A DNA stretch of 64,000 bases. Source: Artemisia argyi. Lineage: Eukaryota > Streptophyta > Magnoliopsida > Asterales > Asteraceae. The number at the start of each line of letters is the position of its first letter. The stretch's first letter is position 1. Shown piece after piece: positions 24,840-36,675 of the stretch. The notes beneath the pieces were generated by a model, which was not told the origin of the DNA, ran no database searches, and saw nothing but the letters and a program-made list of their open reading frames with translations. The translations under genes and the position numbers were made by a program. The stretch lies in NCBI GenBank assembly GCA_030686995.1, contig CM060691.1, forward strand, positions 90,703,055 to 90,767,054, written 5' to 3'.

Positions 24840-25881
24840 TTAGCATCTCCTCCTCATGTTTTTGTCTTTTAGTAGATTCAGCAATATACTGTACACTGTT
24901 TCTTCCAAGCTATCTAAACCACTTATGCCAACCAAGCTCTTAACTTCTTCCTTACGTTGATATTTTTTAGCTTCATTTCTCTCTTTCCTTCTTTTCTCAA
25001 ATTCAACTATATAACCACCATTGTTCTTAGTTAAAGTCTTCATGACTTTATGTGTGAAGTTATCTTTAGGTCCAAATCCTGTTTCTAGATGCCATTTATG
25101 ACAATGCCCAGCCATCCTTTGTATGGCTTGTAAAGCTTTGTCAGGTGTTAACCTAGGAATTGGTCTTTGAGAATCTAGAATATGGTGAGTATCTTCGTCC
25201 AGCCCCTATAGAAAACAAAAACATTCATATTCAGGTCATTTGTGGGACATCTATAGAGAATCTCATTATATCATTCCCAGGCTTGGTAGAGCGTTTCTTC
25301 CCTTTCTTGCACAAACATGTATATTTCTCTTAGAGAGGTTGCTAGCTTAGTAGGCGGACAAAACTTTTGTATGAATGCTTTATGTAGGGATTCCCAAGTT
25401 GTCTTTGATTTGAGTGGAAGTCGATTAAACCATTTCCTTGCTGATCCGGACAGTGATATAGGAAAAACCTTTGTCCTTAGTTTATATTGAGAGACATTAG
25501 GACTTCCGAAAATGCTCACAATATATAAAATTTCCTCCACATGTGCTTGTGCATCTTCTCCTTCCTTGTCACCAGAAAATTGTTTATTTTGTACTTATTC
25601 GATGATTTTCCCCTTAATGTCGAACTACACTTGATCAGGTTCCGATGTCACTCCTCTGGTGTAGTTCTCATTTGTCCCACCCATGTATTGTTCCATGGAA
25701 AGGGTATCAATGCTCGTACTTTCATTTAATTCCGTATTTGAATCTGAATGCTCACAAAAAGAAAGAATATTATGAATAGAGATGGGAGTATTGTTTCTTT
25801 TTTCTCCCGAAATTGTCTTTTAGGATTATCGTATGGTGTTGCCAAAAAGGGTTTGGTACTTCTGGTCTTGTATCCTGACAT
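24840..25881 (-). pseudogene. gag: Gag of the inner Tat/Athila-type element
   Basis: ATG at 25881-25879 (MSGYKTRSTKPFLATPYDNP) follows the PBS by about 55 bp. Frames then shift and stop several times. The capsid core is clear at 25540-25271 (VFPISLSGSARKWFNRLP, TTWESLHKAFIQKF, EREETLYQAWE). The C-terminal part at 25115-24840 has HKWHLETGF and a Lys/Glu-rich stretch. The Retrotrans_gag identity rests on the GSARKWFNRLP and YQAWE blocks, shared with the other two gags in this window. Confidence 0.8.
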
Positions 25882-25936
25882 TATTAAAAACAAAAAATAG
25901 ATAATAAAGAACTTAAATAAAAAAAAAATCTAAATA

Positions 25937-25956
25937 GCTCCCCAGCAGCGGCGCCA
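25937..25956 (-). other. Primer binding site, tRNA-Asp-like
   Basis: Minus strand TGGCGCCGCTGCTGGGGAGC, close to the TGGCGCC...GGGGA site of Tat/Athila elements, six bases from the 5' LTR edge. Confidence 0.8.
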
Positions 25957-25962
25957 AAAACA

Positions 25963-27525
25963 TGATGCTGATCAGGTTTTATATTTAAATTGACTCGTCT
26001 ACCTAATGCACTATCGGGCAGTGTACCCGGTCGTGTATGGTATAGCTAACGGTAAAGTCGAGGTCGTCCCAAGAGCTATGCGTGCAAATTATATCCAAGT
26101 TCTAGTGTCACTGGTTTTAAAGGGGGTTTTATGATTGATTAATTAAAACTAATGAAATAAACAAGAAAGTAAATAAATGAAGAGAAATCAGTAAAGAGAG
26201 AAGTGTTAACCTAATTACTTCTCTTGTTATTATTATGACAAGTTTTCTATTAAGTGCATCCTATCGTTTCATCTTGGGATTCAAGTCAACTAGACTCAGA
26301 TGGTCAAATCGTCCAATCCTATCTTTCATCTTGCCCTATTCCGTAACCTAATGATTACAAGAGTTCGCTGGCAATTATAAGATGAAAAAGTCATTAAGTG
26401 TTTCTACTAACTTACACTTGTTTAATGAGATCCGACCGGTCGGAACTTAGACCCCCCCCCCCTAATTTTTTAAGCAAATCAGTTTGGTAAGTGTTCGTTC
26501 GTTGAAATTCCCACATGAATAGTGATAGTCTTATGGTCAATTCCTATCACTAAACACACCCTTATTCACTATGGGTCCTATGGTCAATTCTCCTAGCTTC
26601 ATAAGAACTACCAAACTTTAATGCTACCAAAACAAGGGTGTCCTAAGATACGCTAAGAAATTATGCAAATAAAACGATACGATACGAGAAAACTAAATCA
26701 TAATCACAACAATTTCATAACAAGGCTAACACCAAAGGTGTTTAGCCACTCATATTCAAAAATGTAGGAAAATCAATGTTTAACATGATAGATGAAAACA
26801 TGAATTCGATACAAGAAATATAAATGATAAAACTTATAATTGATACGTGAATTCTCCCTTGGAAATGACTTGTATGCTTGTAGAACTTCGTCCTCCTTGA
26901 TCCCTAATTCCCTACAGACTTCTGTGTGTGAAAAGATGATGTTTAAAATGCGAAATTAGGGCTGGTATTTATAGTCTCGACTCTGCTACGGAGTAACCAT
27001 TAGGTTAAGCTATGCCATAGCCTTTGTATTATGACACTACGCCGTAGCTAGATGATCTGCTACAGACGTAGAACTCTCGTACACCAATCTACGGCGTAAC
27101 CAAATGAAGGGCCAAGCCATAACTCCATCTTGGTTCACGAAATTCTTCTAAGTGTTGAAGGAAGATCTATGGCGTATCTAGAAGGATTGCTACGCCAGTA
27201 CAAGTCTCGTAGTCATATCTACGTCGTAACCAATAAGTTGGCTATGCCGTAGATCTTTGGTCAGCGTTGGCTTCAGTCTTCAGTGTAAAAGGTTGCTACG
27301 GCGTAGGTAGAGAGATCATCTACGCTGTAGTTAGTGTTGACTTACCATACTTCAAATATTTTCATTAATAACCTTCCAAATCCTTGTCTTTTCGTTCCAA
27401 TGCTTATCTTTACCCTGAAAATGAAATATAAATAAATAAGAGTATATATTCTAGTAAAATGACATAAAAGATGTGCATAATAGGGGAAATTAACACTTAA
27501 ATATCATAACTATTTGATGTTACCA
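25963..27525 (-). repeat. 5' LTR of the inner element (1563 bp)
   Basis: Plus-strand ends TGATGCTGA and GATGTTACCA; the last bases differ from the sister LTR's GTTATCA by one transition. TACG-N-CGTA array at about 26985-27330. The reading that appears to cross 27525 from the neighbouring gag is an artefact of the insertion. Confidence 0.9.
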
Positions 27526-28391
27526 GTTGTCCTTCTCCATATTTCACTTCCTCTATTTTTCCATCATCCTCTTCTAAAGGAAAATCCTTGGCCAAGTGGG
27601 ACCCTTCACAAATCTCGCACCCTACTTGAATAGCATGTACATTCTCCTTGAGCTTTTTCATGTCTTGGACCAAGATTTCAAGTTTGTTTTTGATTAGAGC
27701 AATACCATCCGCACTTCCTCCAATGCTTCGACTAGTACCTCCATTGTGCCATTTCGAAAAATGGTCTGCCATGTCTTCTATTGCTTTTAAGGCTTGAATA
27801 GGGGTCATCCCAAGGATCGGCCCCTTGGAGTCAAGCATTTGCCTCGTGGAAATGTTGATTTCTTTGTAGAAAATGTTGACCACTTGTTGTTTGTTAAGGT
27901 CGTGAGTCGGGCACTTATAGAGAAGATCATTGTACTTTTCCCAAGCTTCGTACAAAGTCTCATATCCATCTTGCTTGAAGTTGTGAATATCTTTGAGCTG
28001 TTTTGCCATCATTGAAGGAGGACAATATCTTTAGATGAATTGTCTCTTCAAGAGATCCCAAGTGTTGATAGTTCCTATTGGCAATCTATCAACCCATCTC
28101 TTGGCTGCTCCTGTAAGTGTCAAAGGGAAAACTCTAAGCATTACCGCATCGTAAGACACTCCCGAAATGTTGAACAAGCTTGCAATATACAACACATTGT
28201 CAATATGCTCGTGAGCATCCATAGTCTTGCTTCCTGAAAGGGTCTTTCCACAACTCCCTTATAAATTGATTCTTTATCTCAAATTAGACATCCGCTCCAA
28301 TAGCTGGCCTAACCAAACCATGCCCTTGCTCTTCTCTTGTCAAGGCTAGGTATTCTTCGAGAGTAAGGATGTTGATGTCAACGTCACCCAT
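27526..28391 (-). pseudogene. gag: Outer-element gag, N-terminal and central parts
   Basis: ATG at 28391-28389 (MGDVDINILTLEEYLALTRE). A stop near 28284 and shifts separate it from the capsid core at 28222-28031 (VFPLTLTGAAKRWVDRLP, NTWDLLKRQF) and 28012-27526 (YETLYEAWEKYNDLLYKCP, STRQMLDSKGPI). A knuckle-like CEICEGSHLAKDF lacks its last Cys. The reading is cut at 27526 by the inner element and resumes at 18356. Confidence 0.82.
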
Positions 28392-28471
28392 TGCACCTGA
28401 AACTAGAAAATAAATCGTGAGATTATGAAAAACTAAAATAAAAATGTAAAACTTAAACAAAATCCTAAATA

Positions 28472-28491
28472 GCTCCCTGGCAACGACGCCA
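28472..28491 (-). other. Primer binding site of the outer element
   Basis: Minus strand TGGCGTCGTTGCCAGGGAGC, a tRNA-Asp-like site with one or two changes, six bases from the LTR edge at 28498. Confidence 0.8.
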
Positions 28492-30383
28492 AAAACTTGA
28501 TGCAAGATTTTTGAGCAGGTTTTAAATTTATAATAAGTCTCGTCTACCTAATGCACTATCGGGCAGTGTACCCGGTCATGTATAGTTTAGTTGTTGGTAA
28601 AGCCGAGGTCGTCCAAAGAGCTATGCGTGCGGATTTAATCTAAGTTCTAATGTCATTGGTTTAATGGGGGGTTTTGTAATTAATTAATTTTAAACTATGA
28701 AATGAAATAAAATAAACAAAAAGCAATTAAATGGTAAGGGATATCAATAGGGAGAGAAGTGTTAACCTAATTACTACTCTTGTTATTGTTATAACTAGTT
28801 TTCTATTAAATGCATCCTATCGTTTTATCTGGGGATTCAAATTGATTACACGCAGATTGTCAAATCGTCCAGTCCTGTCTTCCACCTTGCCCTATTCTGT
28901 AACCTAAAGATTACAAGAGTTTGCTGATCTACAAGATGGAAGAGTCAATAAGTGCCTCTACAAACTTAGACTTATTTAGTGGGATCCGGCTGTTCAAAAC
29001 TTAGATCCCTAAATTCCTTAAGCAATTCCGTTTGGTAAGTTGTCATTCGTTGAAATTTCCACACAAATAGTGATAATCCTATGGTCAATTCTTATCACTG
29101 AATAAAACCTTATTCATTATGGGTCCTATGCTCAATTCTCCTAGTTTCATAGGTACTACCAAACTTCCATGCTACCAAAACAAGGGTGTCCCAAAATATA
29201 CTAAGAAAGTATATAAATAAAACGATAAATATACGAGAAAACTAAATCATAACGATAACAATTTTATAACTAGGCTAACACAAAAGGTGTTTAGCCACTC
29301 ATATTAAAATATGCAGAAAAATCAATGTTCAACATTGTAATGGAAAACATGAATACAATACATGAATGTAATACAACAATGGTACAACTTATGATTGTGA
29401 TGCGTGAATTCTCCCTTGGAAATGACTTGTATGCTTGCAAAAATTCGTCATCCTTGATCCCTAATTCCGTTACACCCCGTGCCCACTTTGACCAAAAATT
29501 TAAACTTTTACGCGGAAACGACTTCACTTTAACGGACACTCAGTAACTATTTTGACCATTTACAAGAAGCTATAAACATTCAGACCTTGATACTATTTTT
29601 AGATGAAACTAGACTCAATTACCTTTGAAACGCCGGGTGGCACGACCCGTAATGACTTACGGATTAAAAGATATGATTTTCTAAAAATTTACAAAATCTG
29701 AAAATCGCCTCCAAATCTCGGGTTTGATTCCAAACCGTTTTGGTTCATCCTATTATGTCTCCCAGACACTTTCAAACCACCTGGTTTGATTCCAAAATGC
29801 CGGTTGCTGGGCTGCAGGCCCTTTTTGTTACATTTTGACCCGTTTCACTTATATACGACTCATACTACTTTCGTATTACACCAAACTTTCCAGAAATCGT
29901 TATCTTAACATAATAAAACATTTACATATTCACTTGACCCATTTACAACCCAAATGGGTAAGATTACACATTAATCCAAACGCCCCCTTATTCATTACCA
30001 TAGACACTAAAATCCATTTACAACATGAACCATTAGACATACTTGACTTTAACATACCACAACATAACTTTGACACATGAGTACGCGTATACAACTCGAT
30101 AAAAGACTCACGGGGGTACGATACCATCATAGAGCTCGGTATTCTATACTAAGATCCTAAATGCTTACTACCTTCTAACCTTACGCATAATCAAACCTTA
30201 CTCCATATTCAACGCCATCCACAATCACAAGAACCTACAAAAAGGTTAGACAACTAAACCATAAGCTTTCGCTTAGTAAGTAAATTGATCATAACATACT
30301 ATTACACTTCAATCAAACATATAAGCATCACAATATCAAACACTTACTTTACGGGTCTCCTACCCTAAGTCTTACTTAAGCAC

Positions 30384-31778
30384 TGATACGTGGGAATCGC
30401 ACCAGGCTTTACCTCTAAAGGGATCTTGAGAAGCTTACAACCCCCACCAGGCAGTGTACCTGATCGTTGTAGTATAGTATAGTGACAAGTACCGGGGGAT
30501 TGATCGTTCAGCTAGGAATAGTGTCGCTAGGATTAGAAAACCTAAATACTAGTTCTAAAGGTGAGGGATGATTATTTTTGTATTTTTTATATTTTTTAGA
30601 AAGCAAGTAAAACTATCGGGTTTGAAGGATTTGGGCGGAATTAGTTGCTAATCAACTAACCCAATACTAAAGATGCAATCAAAATAAAATACTAGAAATG
30701 AAAATAAACTAAATTATACTAAGGTTGTGAGCAATAAGTGGAGAAAATGTGTTTACTTAGATTTCACTACTCCCTAGACATCTTTTACACGTTAATTACT
30801 TGTTATAGTTGCATGGATGACGGATTGTATTCCTTAATACCATTCATGGGGTGGCGCACTTAACTCCCCAATTCTATGAGCTCTTATCTCCTCCTATACT
30901 ATGCCCAGCACAACCATAGGGATTATAAACAGTGGCTCATGCATTAAATACAACCAATAAAGACCTAGTGCACATCGGTTCATGTTTCAAGTATGTTACC
31001 ATTTGGAGATCTGCCAGTTTTCTTAAGCCTAACATCAAATTCATTCATCCAAAACAAGTATAAACAAGTAATCAACACATAATTAACATCTAGGTTTCAT
31101 TAGATCCAAGCAAACACAAGATAGATCTAGCCTAGCATGATAGAATTAAGACAAGAACAAGATATAGACAACCAACACATAGACATATTGATTGAATTAA
31201 AAGAACACTTATCTCAATTACACATGAAAGGTATCAAGGGCTTAGAACCCTTGAAAAACCTGTAAAATTCGCACCAAGTTCGTACATAGGGTTTCTCCAA
31301 AACTTCCCTCTTTTACGTGTGAAAATTAGAAAAATATATATAGGAAATAGGGTCTGACGGCGTCAAGACTAATCTTGTGACGCCGTCACCTCGCCGCCAA
31401 AACTCTTCTCGGACTGCCTTGATCTACTTCTGACGCCGTCATGTGTTGTGCATTTCCAGGCCGTCATGACTTTTACTCTTGACGCCCTACTTCGTGACGC
31501 CGTCAAATCTGTACTGGATCGTCATGGAAAATTGCTCTTGACGCCGTCAAGGATTCCTACTTGACGCCGTCACCTACTGTTCCCAGCAAGGAAAATTAAG
31601 ACTTTGGCGTTTTCTTCACTTTTATGCTCCAAAAACGTCCGAATTGCTTCCTTTTCTAGATTTCACTCCCAAAGTACCTTAAATCACAAAAGGAACGATT
31701 TAGGGCAATATTTGATCAAATAAGTTCAATTCCGGGCTTAAATGACCCCCTATAAGTGGTTCATTTTTCGCCTCATCA
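30384..31778 (-). repeat. 3' LTR of the gag-only element
   Basis: 1395 bp, same length as 36676-38070. Contains TGACG-N-CGTCA palindromes at 31354, 31378, 31431, 31494, 31539 and 31562, plus partial copies near 31460-31485. Confidence 0.93.
31354..31572. promoter_or_regulatory. Array of TGACG-N-CGTCA palindromes
   Basis: Six exact 11-mers (TGACGGCGTCA or TGACGCCGTCA) in 219 bp, matched in the other LTR at 37649-37868. Each is two TGACG half-sites in inverted orientation around one base. TGACG is the as-1 core bound by TGA-class bZIP factors (established); binding here is inference. Confidence 0.6.
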
Positions 31779-31795
31779 TATACCCTTACACTTGA
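31779..31795 (-). other. Polypurine tract of the gag-only element
   Basis: Minus strand CAAGTGTAAGGGTATA immediately before TGATGAGGCG, the start of the 3' LTR. Confidence 0.75.
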
Positions 31796-32379
31796 GATTT
31801 GCTTGTCCTCAAGCAAATGCGCTTTTATTCTAGTCAAAATACAAGTTATGGGTCATTTAACACTAACATAAAAGTAATTACAACAAATAATCATTCCACT
31901 AAAGACCAATAGACAAGCATGGAGGTCATATACTAGCACCTCACAAATAGTGTTTAGATGCTCACATCTCTCGGGTGTAATAAAGTATAAATTACAATAT
32001 GAAAACGGAAGATATCTCTCACTACCTGTCATAGCAAAATAGATTACCATAGGCTTGGGAAAGGATCAAACCTCCACCACATGGCGTAAACACCTAGGAT
32101 AAACTATCAAAGAGGTCTTTTTAAAGGGTTGTAACGTTTGGTGTAGGGATATGAAATACACGGTTTTGTTGGATAAATGAAGTTTTTACTGGTGGCGAGT
32201 TAACAATCTTGGTTAATTACATGTACAATGTGGCGTTCCTAAGCCAAGACTAGACTCGACTTAAGCTAATAAATGAAAAATAACAAAAACATAAAATGAA
32301 TATAGAATAAAAAAAAAGGGGAATGGTAGTCCGTATGTTTTTTTCTCTTTTCTTTTTTTTTCTATTTTTTTTTTCTTTT

Positions 32380-32424
<45 letters not shown>

Positions 32425-34383
32425 ATACACTCTTACCCTACCATCCAAAATAATACATCATAGGGAATGAACATTCCCCTTACACTTGAATTTTTACATA
32501 CTTTACAATAAACTAAATCTAATGACTCGAATTAAGATAATCAAAACACTTGGAGTACTTTTAAGATTAACGTACATATGGGGGTAATAAATGATGTTCT
32601 TCCCCATTACTCCATAAAATAAGTACTTTACCCATGAGTCCCAAAATCGTCCCAAAGCAATATGTACAAGGATATGACTCGACTTAGCAACCATGTAATC
32701 AATTAGATAGTTAACTTAGGGTTTAACAAATAAAAATAATGCACTAAAAATGAGCGCATACACGGAAGGCTACGGCGATTTGGGTGTACATTTAAGTAGG
32801 GTGTAACAAATTCTTCCTTTAAGTAAAATGCTTAAAGTTAGAAACGAAAAGATAGGCTCGGAGGGGTGTACTAGGGGTTTCGTGTACTAAAAATGAGTAC
32901 AACGCTAAGGGTGTGGAAAAAATTAATTGACTTAACTAGCCAAGTAATATGACTTAAATGGTCAAGTAATTATGATACTGGTTTAACACAAGGGTAATCC
33001 TAATGCCTCTTATCATGTAGTAAATCCTACTACACGAATGTAGTCTCACTAGCGGTCTCGGGATGCATCACTAACGCAAGCTCTAGAATCTAAATGCTAC
33101 CGGTACACTCATAAGCACTAATAGTAAATGCCTTTCCTATCAAATCTAAAGGCGAACCTCACATATTTGGGTGGAAAATTTTCCGAAAGTACGGTTTTGT
33201 GCTAGTCATACAATCTCCTATCCATGAGACGCTTGCTATGGCTAAAGTTTCACTCCTAAATGTTGTAAAAAAAATTTAAATTTGGCGCTAAAATTACACT
33301 AACAAGTATTTCTCATAGTTTTATTACACATCTACCATCAAACAAAACAAACTCAAGCGAAAGTGCATATGTAAGGTATCATCTTTTTACCCTCCCCTTA
33401 CACTTAAGATGAACATTGTCCCCAGTGTTCAAGTAAAGAATGTTAAAGTTAAAAAAGTAAAAAGAATGAAATCAAATACTCCCCTGATTCGCTCGGTATG
33501 GATAATAAGGTGGCCAGGTTAAATCTTCCTCCAAGAAAATGAACAATCAAAGCTTCCCTTCCAGAATATAAATCATCTTCTTGTCATACATAACCTGTTA
33601 AACCTGAGAAAACAAACAAGACAACCTCGCGTAAAATCGGCGGCATCCTATATAAGTTACTAAATCCTAGAAAACAAGATAAGATATAATGCTTGTGGAA
33701 TGAAGTTTGCAGATTTCCTGGAGATTATAAAACTTAATAATTCACAAAAACCATGAGACTCCGTTAGAAAAACAAAACCGGTAAAATTTCCAGATTTTTA
33801 CACTTGACGCCGTCAAGAGTTAACTCTTGACGCCGTCAGAAGTGACCTGCAGAAATTCTTATGTTAAGTTTCCGGAAAATTTCTGGAAAAACTTGGTCCT
33901 ACTTCCTAGAAAATCCTGCAAAACTTCATTATGACTCAATACAAGCATTTGACTCTAACAAATACGAATATACATGTTCATTTAATATTGTGGAGAATCA
34001 TGATCGGTTTGTTTCTTAAAAACATATTTGGGGTTTCCCGTTACACTTATCTTTTGCGAAAATACTTTTAGGTGGAGTTAAGACTAGGCCAAAACAACAA
34101 AGTAAAGTATTTCCACTATTTAGTTGAGAAACATGATCTACCAACAATAAAAATAAAGCATGCATACGGAAGCAAATAAAAAACAAACAAAATAAAATCA
34201 CACAAAACATGGGTTGCCTCCCAAGAAGCGCTTTTCTTTATTTACGAGTCTTGTAGCTAGACTCAAAGTCATGGGTTACTACGTGACCTCATCATTGGTT
34301 CCACTCTCTAGGTCGTCTTCTAAACCAGTTTTGTATTTCGGACCTAGTTGCAAGCATTCTTTGTAGAAACCAAGCATCCTATT
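31796..34383 (-). other. Non-coding region of the gag-only element
   Basis: About 2.6 kb without a credible ORF. Holds a pyrimidine tract at 32337-32422 that ends in 41 uninterrupted T (32382-32422), and two TGACG-N-CGTCA copies at about 33804-33830. Pol would be here in an autonomous relative; I see no trace of RT or integrase motifs. Confidence 0.75.
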
Positions 34384-34892
34384 CTATACATACTCTACTC
34401 CTCTACGTCTATCCTCCTCATTCCTATAATAAGCCGCTTGCTTGTGTTCCTTTTCGAAATTAGAGAGAAGGCGGTATTGCTCAATCTTGTATGGCATTTG
34501 ATAGGCAACCTCGTCATTCTCTTCCTTGAATCTAACTATCCCTAAAGTTGGATCATAACTCATCCTAGTGGCCTCAACAAATGGTTTTCCAAATATTATT
34601 TGGCTTAGGCAAGCATCTATCACCAGACGAGTGTCTTCAACTATCATAAAATCGATCTCATAGGTGAGATTCCCTATAATCACATGCAATCCCTTCACTT
34701 TTCCTGCAAAATTACTTATCAGATTCTTATTAGGCATCATCCTAAAATTAAGTTGCTTCTTCATCACCCAATTGTAATAAGTCCTAGTCATGATGTTCAC
34801 GGGGGATCTAGGGTCGATGTAAGCTTTCCATATATGCATGTGCCCGATATTGCATGGTATGTTAATGTTAGAGGGGTCTAAGGGGGGTGCCA
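34384..34892 (-). CDS. Protease-like ORF of the gag-only element
   Basis: Open minus-strand frame ending at 34384, about 165 codons past the gag frame shift. Contains NIPCNIGHMHIWKAYIDPRS, then PVNIMTRTYYNWVMKKQL, LHVIIGNLTYEIDFMIVED and IIFGKPFVEATRMSYDP. Layout matches a retropepsin fold (candidate active-site strand, central sheet, GKPF flap), but the active-site stretch reads YIDPRSPVNIM rather than D-T/S-G-A, so catalysis is doubtful. It lies in another frame from gag, overlapping its end; the switch falls at a run of six C on the minus strand (34882-34887). Confidence 0.65.
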
Positions 34893-36505
34893 AGGATATA
34901 TGGTCTCTCGGGACTATCGAATAAATCCTTATGGTATTCCCGTTCTTCCTTGGTGGGCAACTTATCAAAGTACTTTTCTATAGGCTCTACCTCCTCTAAT
35001 TCCTCTCCCCTATTAACCTCAACTTCCCTACTCTCATCCTTAGTCTCGGTTTCTACTCTAACTTCATCCTTGTCACTCTCTTCTATCTCCTTATCTATTG
35101 GCTTAATGGTGACAACATTGACAAAGTGGACATGTTTGGATGATGAGGGGTCCTTAATTTGAATTCCCTTATTGGTGTCCCTAGTGTCCTTCCTAGGTGT
35201 GACTAACGCTTGGTTGTTGAGAGCTTTCAACAAGTTGTCAATCTTGTTGGTCATCTCCGTTTGTTGTTGGTTAAATTCGGTTTCGAACCTAGCTATGCGA
35301 GCTTCTTGAGATGCCATAAACTTTGACATCAACCCTTCAAGATTGTTGGTACTACCATAATTGTTAGAAGGATTGTTGTTGAAAGTACGGTTGGAGGGTG
35401 GACCGTTTGGTTGGTAACGATTAGGCGGATTGGAAGAATTGGGTTGATTTTGTTTCCACCTAAGGTTTGGGTGATTTTTCCAAGAGGGGTTGTATGAATC
35501 ACCGTAAGTTTTTGGCTCGGGCTTGAAAGTGTACCACTTATCTCCCGCTTTGTCGGTACGCGTGGATGCGTAGTCCGCAAAAGCTGTTCCGAGGAGTTCC
35601 ACACAATCACGAGTGTCGTAGGGACCACTACATAATTCGCATGAAGAAGTGATTTTGTTCACTTGGCTTGAAGGTTTAGGAGCTTCGTAAGATTTCATGA
35701 GAAACTTGACTTGGTCCTCAAGTTCCATGATCCTACGGTCGGGAGTGCTATAATTGTTCGAAGGCAAAGATATTGCCTTGACCATTTTGTTCAAATCACG
35801 GGGATCACTCCAACTTTCGTTGTCATAGAGAGCAAGATCTTCTATGAGTTCCCATGATTGTTCCGCACTTAGATCACGTAGCTTACCACCGGCCGATTGG
35901 TCAATGGCTCGCCTCGTGGAGATGTCGATATGGTCATAAAAAATTTGGACTTGGAGCCAAAGATCTATGCCATGATGAGGGACTTTTTGGAGTAAGTCCT
36001 TGAAACGAGTCCATGCTTCATAAAAAGATTCATTTTGACGTTGTTGGAACATCAAGATGTCATTTCTAAGCTTAGTAGTTCTCCCCGGTGGGAAAAATTG
36101 AGCAAGGAAACGTGTGGTGAGATCATCCCATGTGGTGATGGATCTCGCGGGTAAACGCTCAAGCCATTGACTAGCTTGATCCCGTAGAGAGAATTGGAAT
36201 AGGCATAATCAGGTTGTCTCTCTAGTTTCAACACCTAGGTCTATGGAATCTACGATTTTGAGGAAGTCCTTAAGATGTTGGTTTGGATCTTCGGAACGAA
36301 GTCCATGGAATGCACATCCGCTTTGCACCAACCGGATGGTGTCGGATCGCAAGGGGGTCACATTGGCTCCGGTGAGCTCAATGGTGTTTCGGTAGCCTTG
36401 GTGGCTAGGTCGGGAATACTCTCCTAAGGTTCGGGGCCTAAGGGGTTCTAATGGTGGGTTTTGTTGTGGTGGGATGACGGGTTCAAAGATGTTCCCTTTG
36501 TCCAT
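34868..36505 (-). pseudogene. gag: Gag of the gag-only element, one nonsense codon
   Basis: ATG at 36505-36503 (MDKGNIFEPVIPPQQNPPLE) runs about 545 codons in one frame, with a single TGA at 36209-36211 just before LCLFQFSLRDQASQWLERLP; CGA to TGA by C-to-T change is the simplest origin. Capsid core: SQWLERLPARSITTWDDLT, RQNESFYEAWTRFKDLL, STRRAIDQSAGGKL. A knuckle-like CELCSGPYDTRDC has no His. A Pro/Asn-rich linker, a coiled coil (EARIARFETEFNQQQTEM) and a charged Glu/Lys tail follow. Apart from the one stop the gene looks well kept, fitting the young LTRs. Confidence 0.85.
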
Positions 36506-36650
36506 GATGTCGGGTGGTGAAGAGTTACGAACAAAGACACAAAGAAACAAGATAGACTAAAGAAACCTAAAAATAAAAATAAAATCTTACTAGAAAGGAA
36601 TCTAGCAAGTAGACCTAATAAAAAGAGATTCTAACCTAGACAATAACTAT

Positions 36651-36669
36651 TCCCCGGGCTGTGGCGCCA
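36651..36669 (-). other. Primer binding site of the gag-only element
   Basis: Minus strand TGGCGCCACAGCCCGGGGA, tRNA-Asp-like as in Tat/Athila elements, six bases from the 5' LTR. Confidence 0.8.
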
Positions 36670-36675
36670 AAAACT

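Larger units (their letters stand above)
18357..27525 (-). mobile_element. Inner Tat/Athila-type element inserted in the outer element's gag
   Basis: Complete in minus orientation: 5' LTR 25963-27525, PBS 25937-25956, gag about 25881-24840, protease about 24360-23604, a short ORF 23531-23193, non-coding DNA, polypurine tract at 19936-19950, 3' LTR 18357-19935. Target duplicates GTCGT (18352-18356) and GTTGT (27526-27530) agree at four of five bases. No RT or integrase: a non-autonomous gag-protease element of the same family as its host. Length is 9169 bp including a 978-bp insertion. Confidence 0.88.

Noticed and set aside
27497..27525. Last residues of the outer gag frame read into LTR
   Set aside because: The frame runs by chance into the inner element's LTR past the target site at 27526-27530.
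29835..30130. 81- and 66-codon frames in the split solo LTR
   Set aside because: They lie within an LTR and overlap on both strands.
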